DNA of 64,000 nt from JAPPHA01 sp965242975 (GTDB lineage Bacteria > Pseudomonadota > Alphaproteobacteria > Rhodobacterales > Rhodobacteraceae), in assembly GCA_965242975.1 (NCBI GenBank), contig CBDETS010000007.1, positions 1,922,001-1,986,000 of the forward strand, in the 5' to 3' direction. The position numbers were made by a program, and so were the translations under genes. Positions 24,963 to 33,752 of this stretch are shown piece after piece. Position 1 is the first letter of the stretch, and every line of letters begins with the position of its first letter. The notes beneath the pieces were generated by a model that had not been told where the DNA came from, did no database searches, and saw nothing but the letters and a program-made list of their open reading frames with translations.

Positions 24963-26747
24963 ATGACCGGTCGCATGCTGGCAGGATGCCGACGAACGGG
25001 CGTGCGCGTCACGCTCGGGATGGGGCTCGGCATCGCGCTCTGGATGCTCGCGACGCCGGGTTCCGCCGCCACCGGTGGTGCGGGTCTCGACTGGACCCAG
25101 ATGCTCATCCCGCTCACCGGGGGGCTGGCCCTGTTCCTGTTCGGAATGGAACAGATGGGAGAATCCCTCCGGGTCGTCGCCGGCGAAAGGATGCGCCAGA
25201 TTCTCGGCAAGCTGACGACCAACAGGCTCATGGGGCTGGTCACGGGGACCGTGGTCACTGCCATCATCCAGTCGTCCTCGGTCACCACTGTGATGCTGGT
25301 GGGGTTCGTGACTGCGAACCTGATGTCGCTGACGCAGGCTATCGGCGTGATCCTCGGTGCCGACATCGGGACCACAATCACCGCGCAAATCGTCGCGTTT
25401 CCGGTCAAGAAGTACGCGCTGCTGCTGGTCGCGGCCGGATTCCTGATGTCCTTCACGAGCAAAAAGGAGGACATCAGGCAGTACGGGGTCCTGGTCATGG
25501 GTCTCGGCCTGATCTTCTTCGGCATGGCGGTCATGAGCGGCGCGATGACGCCGCTCAGAAGCTACGAGCCCTTCATCGCCCTCATGCAGAACGTCTCCAA
25601 CCCCCTGGTGGGGATCCTCGTCTCGACCGCGTTCACTGCCCTCGTCCAGTCATCGTCTGCGACCATGGGCATCGTCATCGTGCTCGCATCGCAGGGCCTG
25701 ATCTCCCTGGAAGGCGGCATCGCGCTTGCCCTCGGCGCAAATATCGGCACCTGTGCCACCGCCGGACTGGCGGCCATCGGCAAGCCTCGCGAAGCGGTCC
25801 GCGTGGCCGTGGCCCATGTCACATTCAAGATCGTCGGAGTGCTGCTCATCGTCTGGTTCATTCCACCGTTCGCCGAATTGGTGCGCAAGGTCTCGCCAGC
25901 CGCAGAGCACCTGACCGGCATGGACCGGCTGGCCGCCGATACGCCGCGCCAGGTCGCCAACGCCCACACCCTGTTCAACGTGGGCATCGCCTTCCTGTTC
26001 CTGCCGTTTGCGGACATGTTCGCGAGGTTCTGCGAGTGGGTGGTGCCCGACCGGCCGCTCACCGAGGCAGAAGAACTCGACGCCCGGTACGAGCCGAAAT
26101 ACCTGGACGAGGTGCTTCTGAACACGCCCGCCCTGGCGCTGGAACGCGCTCAACTGGAGATCGGTCGGCTTGGAGACCGGGTCAACGACATGTACGACGC
26201 GTTCCTCGAACCCACGTTCGCCCACGACACCACCCGGTTGAAGGAAGTCGCCGAGATGGATGTTGACGTCGACATGCTGCATGCCCGAATTGTCACCTAC
26301 CTGGGGCGGATCAGCTCAGGAGAACTGGCCCGCAACGAGACCGATGCGCTGCTCCGGTTGTTGCAGGCGGCCAACCAGATCGAGCATGTCGGCGATCTCA
26401 TCGAGACCAACCTGGTCGGACTCGGGCAGAAGCTGGCCGAAGACGGCGTTGCCGTCAGCAAGGTGACTGCAGACACCATCCGCGACTACCACGGAAAGGT
26501 CGGCGATGCGCTGCGCGGGTCGACCGATGCGTTGCGCGAGACCGACACGAAGCTCGCCCGCAAGGTGAGGAGGATGAAGCCGGAGATGGCGGAGATGGCT
26601 CAGGACACGCTCCGCGACGCGCTCGATCACCTGGTGGCGGACGAACCAACCCGGTTGACGGCCTATACGAGAGAGATGGAGCTGATCGCGAACCTTACCC
26701 GGATCTTTCGCCTCAGCCGCCGCCTTGCCGGGCTGGTGGCACCCTGA
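24963..26747 (+). CDS. Na+/phosphate cotransporter family protein with PhoU-like C-terminus
   Basis: This is an inner-membrane protein of the PNaS family, which moves inorganic phosphate with sodium. The 594-residue product from ATG 24963 has two hydrophobic halves with the repeated signature QSSSVTT (near residue 100) and QSSSATMG (near residue 230). It then has a PhoU-like helical domain of about 200 residues at the C-terminus, as in YjbB-type members. A run of small hydrophobic residues at the N-terminus could be a signal or the first helix. An earlier in-frame ATG at 24894 exists but is less convincing. Flanking remnants on both sides (transporter and CBS domain) suggest that the locus was larger. 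Confidence 0.9.
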   Translation: MTGRMLAGCRRTGVRVTLGMGLGIALWMLATPGSAATGGAGLDWTQMLIPLTGGLALFLFGMEQMGESLRVVAGERMRQILGKLTTNRLMGLVTGTVVTAIIQSSSVTTVMLVGFVTANLMSLTQAIGVILGADIGTTITAQIVAFPVKKYALLLVAAGFLMSFTSKKEDIRQYGVLVMGLGLIFFGMAVMSGAMTPLRSYEPFIALMQNVSNPLVGILVSTAFTALVQSSSATMGIVIVLASQGLISLEGGIALALGANIGTCATAGLAAIGKPREAVRVAVAHVTFKIVGVLLIVWFIPPFAELVRKVSPAAEHLTGMDRLAADTPRQVANAHTLFNVGIAFLFLPFADMFARFCEWVVPDRPLTEAEELDARYEPKYLDEVLLNTPALALERAQLEIGRLGDRVNDMYDAFLEPTFAHDTTRLKEVAEMDVDVDMLHARIVTYLGRISSGELARNETDALLRLLQAANQIEHVGDLIETNLVGLGQKLAEDGVAVSKVTADTIRDYHGKVGDALRGSTDALRETDTKLARKVRRMKPEMAEMAQDTLRDALDHLVADEPTRLTAYTREMELIANLTRIFRLSRRLAGLVAP

Positions 26748-26772
26748 ACACCGGGCCGGCGACGGGACCGGC

Positions 26773-27151
26773 TCAGTCGTAATCGTTGGCCCAGGCCGAA
26801 GCCTCGCGAATGCGCCGGCAGAACGTATCCCCGACCGCCAGCACCTCGGCACGCCCCTGCTTGACGACGTTGCCGACGCTGACGATACCCACGAGCGCGC
26901 CCTGATCCACGACCCGGAGATGGCGGATACGTCAGCGAGCATCTGCTCCGAGACCTGATCGACCGACGAGTCGGGCGTTCAGGGCCAGACCTCGCGCGCC
27001 ATGAGGACCGAGACGGAATCCGCAATAACCTCGGCACACCGGCCAGCGACTCCGCGTACGATGCCTCGTTTGGAGATGATGCCCGCCATCCGGCAGTCTG
27101 CCACGATTCCTTGTCCTTCCGTGGAAACACATCCCGAACCTGGCGGCCCAT
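26773..27151 (-). pseudogene. CBS-domain protein, frameshifted
   Basis: Joining minus-strand frames recovers a two-CBS-domain protein. The pieces are MGRQVRDVFPRKDKE at the start (27151), then GIISKRGIVRGVAGR and DSVSVLMAREVW, a stop, SSVDQVSEQM, a frameshift, and RHLRVVDQGALVGIVSVG to the end at 26773. The order and spacing match small CBS-pair proteins, but at least two frame changes and one stop break it, and part of the first domain is missing. Confidence 0.65.
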
Positions 27152-27440
27152 GTCCTTGTCCGAATCACAAAGGGACGGGATGCTGCGACCCGTATTACAC
27201 GCACGACAAACCGAAAGAGGACGTCTGGCTCTGCTCGCCCGGGAACGACTGGAAAGGAACCCTCACAAGTGGAAATCACCCGACCCCCGAACGTCTACTT
27301 GTGAATGGCGATTCAAAAATTTCGCGTTCCACTTTGTAAACATGAAATATTTTTCTCAAATTGAGACCGCAATCGGCGCGGTGTCATTCACAAAAAAAAA
27401 TTGCCGGTCTAGCTCTTGACGATTGTGCTCGACATCCCAT
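27152..27440. other. Intergenic with a Cys-containing coding-like stretch
   Basis: Plus-strand codons 27169-27261 read GTGCCDPYYTHDKPKEDV, then LC and KGT. A similar pattern occurs at 61386-61488. No intact gene is supported. The rest is AT-richer DNA leading into the DUF2852 promoter region. Confidence 0.35.
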
Positions 27441-27469
27441 CTATGTTAATGTAAATCACATTTACATAG
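27441..27469 (+). promoter_or_regulatory. Inverted-repeat operator candidate upstream of DUF2852 gene
   Basis: ATGTAAAT (27449-27456) and ATTTACAT (27460-27467) form a dyad with a 3-nt centre. It is nested in a wider pair, CTATGT (27441-27446) and ACATAG (27464-27469). A TTGACG element (27416-27421) lies just upstream, so the dyad would cover the -10 or start region of a promoter for the following gene. A transcription-factor site is likely; the factor is unknown. Confidence 0.5.
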
Positions 27470-27486
27470 AAGGAAGCAACGCAACC

Positions 27487-27876
27487 ATGAAAGGAAGTCG
27501 CCCAATGTCAACGGCCGCCCACTGGTTTTCTAAAGCCGAACGCTGGCTGGATGAACACGGAAGGATCGCTTGGCTTGCGGTCATGATCGTGGGTTTCATC
27601 GTCGCATGGCCAATTGGTCTTGCCATTCTCTTCTACATGATCTGGAGCAAACGAATGACCCGTTCTTTTTTCGCCTGCAAGTCGAGCACCCGTTTCGGGC
27701 GCGGCAGCGGCAACTCTGCCTTTGATGCCTACAAGGCAGAAACCCTCAAGCGTCTCGAAGACGAACAGAAGGCTTTCAGGAAATTCCTCGATCGACTCCG
27801 CGAAGCCAAGGACAAAGCCGAATTCGAGCAGTTTCTGGCGGAGAGAAACAAGCCCAGCACGAACGCCGAAGCTTGA
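27487..27876 (+). CDS. DUF2852 membrane-associated protein
   Basis: This small alphaproteobacterial protein of unknown function has 129 residues. A transmembrane segment (AWLAVMIVGFIVAWPIGLAI) is followed by FYMIWSKRM, a middle segment with RGSGNSAFDAYKAETL, and a charged coiled-coil tail containing RLREAKDKAEFEQFLAER. This layout is diagnostic of DUF2852. Two ATGs (27487 and 27505) both have GGAAG-type sites upstream; the second gives a start closer to family length. It is followed by a strong hairpin terminator and preceded by a clear operator-like dyad, so it is probably a monocistronic, regulated gene. Confidence 0.85.
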   Translation: MKGSRPMSTAAHWFSKAERWLDEHGRIAWLAVMIVGFIVAWPIGLAILFYMIWSKRMTRSFFACKSSTRFGRGSGNSAFDAYKAETLKRLEDEQKAFRKFLDRLREAKDKAEFEQFLAERNKPSTNAEA

Positions 27877-27893
27877 CGTAGGCCCCGGTGGAA

Positions 27894-27932
27894 CGCACCC
27901 TCTTCCTCTACCCCTCCAAGGAAGAGGGTGCG
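27894..27932. terminator. Strong hairpin, probable bidirectional terminator
   Basis: Fourteen-bp perfect arms, CGCACCCTCTTCCT (27894-27907) and AGGAAGAGGGTGCG (27919-27932), enclose an 11-nt loop. It sits between the DUF2852 stop and the stop of the convergent gene at 27996. A short TTTT follows about 15 nt later on the plus strand. Confidence 0.75.
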
Positions 27933-27995
27933 CCGCCGGGACAATCGTTTTACCCCGTCCCAAATTCCCATAAGCTTAACTTCGACGGCTCGGTT

Positions 27996-28574
27996 TCAGA
28001 CGTACGGACCCGCCCGCCGTCTTGCCCTTATTCCCGCGAGCGCCTCGATCAGATCCTTTGCCCGCGCGGTTGCTCTCGAGGAATTCCGTGAAGCCTTTTC
28101 CGGCTCCCGCTTTCCATTCGAACCCGAGCCGTTTCCACAATCCACGGACGGGCCATGACCGTCTTCCGACAGACGCTGCCAGGCCAGGACAACGTTCAGA
28201 GCTTCTCTTCTGGGAATTCCCGCGACCGCGCGTGCGACAGCGTGAATCCGTTCAGAGGCGCGCCCGACAGTCTTCGGAAAGGATTGGGTGATTGTTCGCC
28301 CTGCCGAAGTGGGAACGAGGACAGGCCCGAACTTCAGTGAAAACTTTCTTTCGAGCAAGCCATCAGCGCACAACGACGTAACCTCCTCTCGCATTGCGGC
28401 CGAGCGGATGTCGTCGACACCAACGCGTTCAAATCGAAAATCCATTTCAACTCCCGCCGCGTGAATGAGCAGGTACACGGCGCACTGGAGATGATCCCAA
28501 CTGCTCGTACCGCCTTCCTCGAGCAAGGCATCGATGACAGAAGTCAGGATTGCCACTGTCCGCATTCGACTCAT
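27996..28574 (-). CDS. Hypothetical protein, possible small regulatory or antitoxin-like fold
   Basis: This 192-residue protein of unknown function begins MSRMRTVAILTSVIDALL. The ATG at 28574 is supported by GGAGAG three bases upstream. The first 80 residues (SSWDHLQCAVYLLIHAAGV, then SLCADGLLERK) loosely resemble the helical N-terminus of SocA/YwgA-type proteins, in which a short helix-turn-helix precedes a Leu-rich helix; this is only a hint. The C-terminal 40 residues are Arg/Lys-rich and low in complexity. It is divergent from dmdA with 328 nt between the starts. No partner gene is adjacent. Confidence 0.6.
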   Translation of the reverse strand: MSRMRTVAILTSVIDALLEEGGTSSWDHLQCAVYLLIHAAGVEMDFRFERVGVDDIRSAAMREEVTSLCADGLLERKFSLKFGPVLVPTSAGRTITQSFPKTVGRASERIHAVARAVAGIPRREALNVVLAWQRLSEDGHGPSVDCGNGSGSNGKREPEKASRNSSRATARAKDLIEALAGIRARRRAGPYV

Positions 28575-28902
28575 GATCTCTCCGGTTCCCGTCGTGCCCC
28601 TCATCCAGCCGCAGCTGAACCTGCTTCAGATACAGGCCACGTATCGCCGCCATTGGCGGGAGATAGAATCATTCGACATGGCGAGAAACAGCGAATCCGC
28701 CGCTACTGCGTGGGCAGTACGTCGGTTCCGGTTGCGAAACGACTTCCGTGACTCCGTTTCCGGATGTGCAGTCGTGTACATTCGCCGCAGATTGTTCAAT
28801 GCGCGTGAACCTGATAGCCACCCGGAAATTTGAGCGGCGCGACATCTGCAATTGTGAAAACGTCACGGGCTTTCCCCTCAAGGTGCGAGGTATGAATGGA
28901 CG
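28575..28902. other. Intergenic between hypothetical gene and dmdA
   Basis: This 328-nt divergent region should contain promoters for both genes. No strong dyad or sigma-70 match was seen by eye, and no small gene is supported. Confidence 0.4.
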
Positions 28903-30006
28903 ATGAAGGCATTCCAGCTTTCCATGGCGACCCGCCTGAGACGAACTCCATTTTCGCATCGTGTGGAGACCTCGGGCGTGACCTCCTATTCCGTTTACAA
29001 CCATATGCTCCTTCCTTCGGCCTTTCGATCTTTGGAAGAGGACTACTGGCACCTTCGGTCCGCAGTCCAGCTCTGGGACGTATCTGCGGAACGCCAGGTC
29101 GAGATCGAAGGCCCTGACGCATCTCGACTGATCCAGTTGACGACGCCCCGCGACCTGTCCCGCATGCAGAACGATCAATGCTGCTACATCCCCGTGGTCG
29201 ATGACTGCGGCCGACTTCTGAACGATCCCGTTCTCGTGCGCCTTGCCGCAACACGATTCAGGGTCTCTCTCGCGGATAGCGATCTGTTGCTGTACTTCAA
29301 GGGCCTCGCAAGCGGACTTGGATTCAACGTTTCTGTGTTCGAACCGGATGTTTCACCGCTGGCAGTTCAGGGTCCGTTGTCCGACGAACTGATCGGGCGT
29401 GTATTCGGAGAAGACACCGTCAAGCTGAAGCACTTCCGGCACCGGCGCGTTTCCGTCGCCGGGACCGACATGGTGATCGCGCGCTCGGGATGGTCTCACC
29501 AGGGCGGGTTCGAAATATATCTCGAAGGTTCGGAAAACGGTGAAGCGCTTTGGGACCTCCTGTTCGAGGCCGGGCAGGATCTCGACATCCGTGCAGGATG
29601 CCCGAACTATATCGAGAGGATTTCGAGCGGGTTGCTGTCCTACGGAAGTGACGTGACCGATGAGCACACGCCCTTCGAGGCAGGCCTTGCAAAGTTCTGC
29701 AACCTGGAAACACCCCTCTGCCTAGGTCACCGCGCGCTCGTGGAGCAACAGGAGTCGTTGCGGATGATACGCCCTGTTGAAATCCTGGGTGACCCGGTCC
29801 CGGAAATCAGGGAGCGTTGGATGGTGACGGATGAAAGAGGGAAACCGGCGGGCTCCATTTCCTCGACAGTCTGGTCACCCGAGTTCAAGACCAATGTCGC
29901 GATCGGAATGGTCGATCGTCACGCCAACCTGCCAGGTCGTCGAGTCGTCGTTCATGCACCGGACGGAGAACGCGAAGCCGTGATTCGTGACGCTTTCTGG
30001 ATGTAA
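28903..30006 (+). CDS. dmdA: DmdA-type dimethylsulfoniopropionate demethylase (GcvT fold)
   Basis: DmdA moves one methyl group of DMSP to tetrahydrofolate, giving methylmercaptopropionate and 5-methyl-THF. The 367-residue protein is a full-length GcvT-fold aminomethyltransferase relative. It shows segments I associate specifically with DmdA: YSVYNHMLLPSAFRS, EEDYWHLRSAVQLWDVS, ERQVEI, NDPVLVRLA, SLADSDLLLYFKGLASG, EPDVSPLAVQGP, ARSGWSHQGGFEIY and GLLSYGSDVTDE. Ordinary GcvT lacks several of these. No acuI- or dmdBCD-type gene is adjacent. A LysR gene lies 665 nt downstream on the other strand. The Shine-Dalgarno sequence is weak. A DmdA-like enzyme with another methyl donor cannot be excluded. 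Confidence 0.85.
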   Translation: MKAFQLSMATRLRRTPFSHRVETSGVTSYSVYNHMLLPSAFRSLEEDYWHLRSAVQLWDVSAERQVEIEGPDASRLIQLTTPRDLSRMQNDQCCYIPVVDDCGRLLNDPVLVRLAATRFRVSLADSDLLLYFKGLASGLGFNVSVFEPDVSPLAVQGPLSDELIGRVFGEDTVKLKHFRHRRVSVAGTDMVIARSGWSHQGGFEIYLEGSENGEALWDLLFEAGQDLDIRAGCPNYIERISSGLLSYGSDVTDEHTPFEAGLAKFCNLETPLCLGHRALVEQQESLRMIRPVEILGDPVPEIRERWMVTDERGKPAGSISSTVWSPEFKTNVAIGMVDRHANLPGRRVVVHAPDGEREAVIRDAFWM

Positions 30007-30671
30007 CATCGACCCGGCATCCGCCTCGCAGGCGTCAAAGCGGTGCGTTCCGCATGCGTCTTGATCCGGTCTGCTTTCATGCGGGAGATCCTTCCGATCC
30101 ATACATTTTTTCGGAGGACTTCCATGGCGAAGGACGCGTCGCCAACGCCGTAGACAGCTCTTCCTCAACGGTCCACGGCGAAACCGAGCGTGCCTTGGTG
30201 GGCGAATTCGAGCGCCGGGACGGCTCGCTGAACTTCCGAATGGCCCGGGGGAGGGCCGGTGAAGGCGTTCCTGGGCTGGCGCCACGGGTTCGGCCACACC
30301 GCCGAAGCGGTCACAAGCAAGTTCGGCGATTTTGGCGAAATTGCGACGGCATCCGGGACGGGCGGCACTGTCACTGACCGGGTTTTCGGCGCTTCGGGGG
30401 GGAACAACATCACCTCCCGGTACCACCGCAACGGCCACCCGGCCGCCATGGCGGTTGCGACATCGTGGGTCATCGGGCCGCCAGAGAACTGCGTCTTCCA
30501 CCACTTCGGTATCAGTTCATCGACCCAGGCGGCCAGTAGAGATGTCGTTGTGCAGCAGAACGTCGATCAGTCAGGCAAGGGATCGACATCCTGCATCCAG
30601 CAGGTGCCGAACATACCGTTGCTGTTCCCGGTGTTCGCGGCACCGGGTTCGATCCAGGAGTAAAATCGAGT
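30007..30671. other. Gene-poor stretch with coding-like fragments
   Basis: No intact gene is supported between the convergent dmdA and lysR. Both strands give GC3-rich frames: plus 30259-30663, and a minus frame broken by one stop that reads NTGNSNGMFGTCWMQD and then AAWVDELIPKWWKTQFSGG. The wobble positions coincide, so codon bias cannot decide the strand. It may be a decayed gene. Confidence 0.35.
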
Positions 30672-31577
30672 TCAACAATTGCTCTTGTCGGTTATCAGGC
30701 TCCAGAAGTTTTCGGCCATGTGAGGGAGCGGGCCTCTGACACGGAAAATTCGAACTTCGACCGGAATACACCAGCTCTGATCGCCCGCCAGCACAAGAGA
30801 ACCATCGCCGATGGAAATCCTTGCCAACATCTCGTTGATCCACGTGACGCCCAATCCGCTCTCCGCCATCGACTTCAAGGCACCGGCGAGAGGCGAGGAC
30901 GAGCTCTTCTTGACGAACACAGGGCCGTCATGACGTGCCAGCATGGCGTCAACGATCTGGCCGAGCGCCGATGCTTCAGAGAAGAAAAGGTACTCAACCG
31001 GTGCTTGCCTTGTTCCGGGAAGCGCATGGATCGGCAATCCCTCCGCATCAGGGGCGGACACCGGGATCAAACGGTCCAAACCAACTACCGTGGACTCGAA
31101 AAGCGACTGATCGAATCCCAGGTCCGCGTCCGGGTGCCAAATGCAGAGCATGAAGTGACACAGACCGTGGGTAAGATACCTGGCGCAGGTGTTCATATGG
31201 TTGGATTCCAGGCTCAAGGGGACATCCGTCGTGTTGCCGGGAATCGACTGATACCAGTCGGGAAAGAAGAGGATTGAAATGGTGTGCGTCGCCGCGAACT
31301 TCATGGTGTTCGCGCCTTTCGCCGTCTGCCGAATATTCTCCAGCCCCTGATGGATCTGGTGGGTGATGTTTTCGGCAATCGGCACGAGTTGGCGGCCACC
31401 GTCCGTGAGTCGGACAGGTCGGTTGTTCCGATCAAAAAGGGTGACGCCAACCCACTCTTCAAGCAACCGAATCCGGCGGCTGAATGCCGGTTGCGCCACG
31501 TTCCGGCGATTGGCGGCCCGGGAAAAACTACCCGCCTCCGCCAGCGCCAGGAAGTCTTCGAACCAAGCGATCTTCAT
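30672..31577 (-). CDS. LysR-family transcriptional regulator of the phosphonate locus
   Basis: This 301-residue LysR regulator has an N-terminal winged helix (FSRAANRRNVAQPAFSRRIR) and a C-terminal periplasmic-binding-protein-like effector domain. The ATG at 31577 is supported by GGGTGGGGG upstream. Longer in-frame starts would add about 60 residues outside the family norm. It is divergent from the phnD-like gene across 450 nt of AT-rich DNA containing a LysR-type dyad. LysR activators (PhnR type) are known to control phosphonoacetate hydrolase genes in other proteobacteria, so phosphonoacetate-responsive control of phnDCE-MFS-phnA is the best guess. Confidence 0.92.
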   Translation of the reverse strand: MKIAWFEDFLALAEAGSFSRAANRRNVAQPAFSRRIRLLEEWVGVTLFDRNNRPVRLTDGGRQLVPIAENITHQIHQGLENIRQTAKGANTMKFAATHTISILFFPDWYQSIPGNTTDVPLSLESNHMNTCARYLTHGLCHFMLCIWHPDADLGFDQSLFESTVVGLDRLIPVSAPDAEGLPIHALPGTRQAPVEYLFFSEASALGQIVDAMLARHDGPVFVKKSSSSPLAGALKSMAESGLGVTWINEMLARISIGDGSLVLAGDQSWCIPVEVRIFRVRGPLPHMAENFWSLITDKSNC

Positions 31578-31831
31578 TATGCCCCCACCCTGTCGCAACT
31601 CCATGAAGTCCGCCACGTCCCGATGACTTGACAGAACGACAATAATCGCAGCCGGGTGCAGATCGGCCTTGACAATGTTGAGTTCAGCATTTTGCCTCCC
31701 GGTCGACAATCGAAAAATCGCATGAAAATTGCCAGATTTGAAATCTGTGACCAAAATTAATTTCAATTAGTATCGCAAAAACAAAAAATTAAAGATCATC
31801 TGGAAGATGTCACCACGCCATATTATTAAAT

Positions 31832-31855
31832 AATTGCATGATTTTATTTGCAATT
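31832..31855. promoter_or_regulatory. LysR-type operator candidate
   Basis: AATTGCA (31832-31838) and TGCAATT (31849-31855) are perfect 7-bp arms with a 10-nt spacer. They sit in the AT-rich divergent region between lysR and phnD, and the layout fits a LysR-type recognition site about 175 nt before the phnD start. No Pho-box pair was seen. Confidence 0.45.
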
Positions 31856-32029
31856 GGTATTAGCCGAATCGACCTAAAGGGCCTATTCAAATGGTAAGGA
31901 TACGGCTCCCCGGTCCGATTTCGTCATGCCGTTGCGGACATTTGCTCAAAAAGTCGCGCACGTGGGATTGATCGGAGCGAGATGGGAATTCCCCGCATCT
32001 TTGTATTTCATTTTGGGGGAGGATACCTA

Positions 32030-32896
32030 ATGTCAAACGTCAAGAAGTTTTTGGCTGGCGCGGTTGCCTTGTTGCTGATGGCAAGTGCGGTACAGGCTGA
32101 CACGATAAAGTTCGGCGTGACCGACCTCACCGGTCTTGAAGAGCTGCAAACCAATTACGGGGATTTTGTCGCTGCGCTGGAAGAAGTAACCGGCGACACA
32201 ATCGAGTACTTTCCGGTCAACAGCCGTACGGCGGCCGTCGAAGCGATGGCCAACGGTCATGTCGACTACATTCTCACGGGACCGGCCGAATACATCGTAT
32301 TCCGGGCACGTGCCAATGCCGTACCCGTGGTTGCCTGGCAGCGCCTTGACTACTTCACAACACTGTTGGTCACCAACGAATCGCCGATCAAGACGCTGGC
32401 TGACATGAAGGGCAAGACCATTGCCTTTGGTGACGTGGGGTCCACATCGACCCATTTGGCACCGGCCCAGCTGCTTGCCAGCATCGGCCTCATGCCAGAC
32501 AGGGACTATACGGCGCTGAATATCCATCGCGGCGTGTCCATTGAAGCCATGCTGCAAGGCGATGTCGATTCCATTGCTGTCGGTTCATCGCATGTGATCA
32601 ACATTCGTATGGCGTACCCCGACGTTGGTATACGTGTCGCTGCCCGTGGCCCGGATCTGCCGAACGATGTCCTGGTCGCCGGAGCCCACGTCCCCACCGA
32701 AAATGTGGAGAAAATTCGCTCGGCTTTCGTGGAGAACGCAACGATGCTCATGGAGGCGGCGCTCACGAGCGAGGATAACAAGAAGTACATCGGAGGCCAG
32801 TTCATTCCGACAGTCGAAGACTCCGACTACGAATACGTGCGCCAAGCCTACATAACCGTGGGTGCGGAGAACCTTGCCAAGTTCATCGATGAATGA
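32030..32896 (+). CDS. phnD: Phosphonate ABC transporter periplasmic binding protein (PhnD-like)
   Basis: This 288-residue periplasmic receptor of the phosphate/phosphite/phosphonate class starts with a signal peptide (MSNVKKFLAGAVALLLMAS, cut after VQA). The mature part has DYILTGPAEYIVF and the phosphonate-contact motif GDVGSTSTHLAP, followed by VSIEAMLQGDVDSIAV. GGGGAGG eight bases before the ATG at 32030 supports the start. An earlier ATG at 31982 would ruin the signal peptide. It is the first gene after the divergent LysR control region. A strong hairpin separates it from the ATPase gene. Confidence 0.92.
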   Translation: MSNVKKFLAGAVALLLMASAVQADTIKFGVTDLTGLEELQTNYGDFVAALEEVTGDTIEYFPVNSRTAAVEAMANGHVDYILTGPAEYIVFRARANAVPVVAWQRLDYFTTLLVTNESPIKTLADMKGKTIAFGDVGSTSTHLAPAQLLASIGLMPDRDYTALNIHRGVSIEAMLQGDVDSIAVGSSHVINIRMAYPDVGIRVAARGPDLPNDVLVAGAHVPTENVEKIRSAFVENATMLMEAALTSEDNKKYIGGQFIPTVEDSDYEYVRQAYITVGAENLAKFIDE

Positions 32897-32939
32897 TGAG
32901 CCATCTTGATGCCGCCGCCTGCCGGCGGCCAAATCGAGG

Positions 32940-32967
32940 CACCTCTGCGGGTCCGCCCGCAGAGGTG
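32940..32967 (+). promoter_or_regulatory. Strong intercistronic hairpin after phnD
   Basis: Perfect 12-bp arms, CACCTCTGCGGG and CCCGCAGAGGTG, flank a TCCG tetraloop. A second GC hairpin (GCCGCC and GGCGGC, about 32911-32929) precedes it. The ATPase start is 12 nt further on. As in the sulfatase island, this probably protects or partly separates the receptor transcript. Confidence 0.7.
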
Positions 32968-32978
32968 AGTTCTCGGGG

Positions 32979-33752
32979 GTGAAGGTCGACAATTGCGCCC
33001 TGAAGGTGAAGTCCCTCTCGTTGACTTTCGCCAATGGACTCAAGATTTTCGATAGGATCGATTTTTCCGTAGACGACGGCGAGCGCGTTGCGATTATTGG
33101 TCGTAACGGGGCCGGAAAGTCGACGCTATTGCGCGCGTCTCTCGGGATGTTCCCGCAATCGAAGAGCGAGGGAGAGTGGCTCTACGGCGAGCCGATGCAG
33201 AACATCAGCGGACGCAAGAGGCGCCAGCTCCTCCGCCAGGTCGGGTTCGTACACCAGCGGCACAACCTGGTGCCCCGGGCGACGGCGCTGACCAATGTTG
33301 TCCACGGCGCCATCGTCCGCTATCGACCGAGCATCCGGGTTTGGAACCAGGCCTTGGCGCCTGGCCATTTGCGCGAGGAGGCCATGGACCTGCTGGAGCG
33401 GGTCGGCTTGGCCGACCGCGCCCTCAACAGGGCCAGCGAATTGTCAGGAGGGCAGTCGCAGCGAGTCGCGATCGCACGGGCGCTCATGCAACGGCCGAAA
33501 CTCGTGATTGCCGATGAGCCTGTCGCCAGTCTGGATCCAGTTGCTGGCGAAGAAATCATGGAACTGTTTTCGCGGTTGGTGGCCGAGCAAGACGCGACCC
33601 TCATTTTTGTCTCTCACGATCTGTCCCATGCGGTGCGCTACGCGGACCGCATACTCGGCGTTCGCGACGGGCGCATAGACCTGGATTGCAGCGCCGATGC
33701 GAAGTCGATCGATGAACTTGCGAGCATTTATGGAGACGATGACGATGTCTAG
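32979..33752 (+). CDS. phnC: Phosphonate ABC transporter ATPase (PhnC-like)
   Basis: This is the cytoplasmic ATPase of the phosphonate importer. The 257-residue protein has Walker A GRNGAGKST, a Q-loop VGFVHQRHNLVPR typical of PhnC, the signature LSGGQSQRVAIARAL, Walker B LVIADEPVASLDP and the switch His in FVSHDLSHA. The start is GTG at 32979, just after the hairpin. Its end overlaps the phnE start region by 23 nt, so the two subunits are co-translated. Confidence 0.93.
   Translation: MKVDNCALKVKSLSLTFANGLKIFDRIDFSVDDGERVAIIGRNGAGKSTLLRASLGMFPQSKSEGEWLYGEPMQNISGRKRRQLLRQVGFVHQRHNLVPRATALTNVVHGAIVRYRPSIRVWNQALAPGHLREEAMDLLERVGLADRALNRASELSGGQSQRVAIARALMQRPKLVIADEPVASLDPVAGEEIMELFSRLVAEQDATLIFVSHDLSHAVRYADRILGVRDGRIDLDCSADAKSIDELASIYGDDDDV

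Noticed and set aside
31578..32029. Pho box upstream of the phnD-like gene
   Set aside because: No pair of CTGTCAT-type repeats with the right spacing was found; only the LysR-type dyad is convincing.
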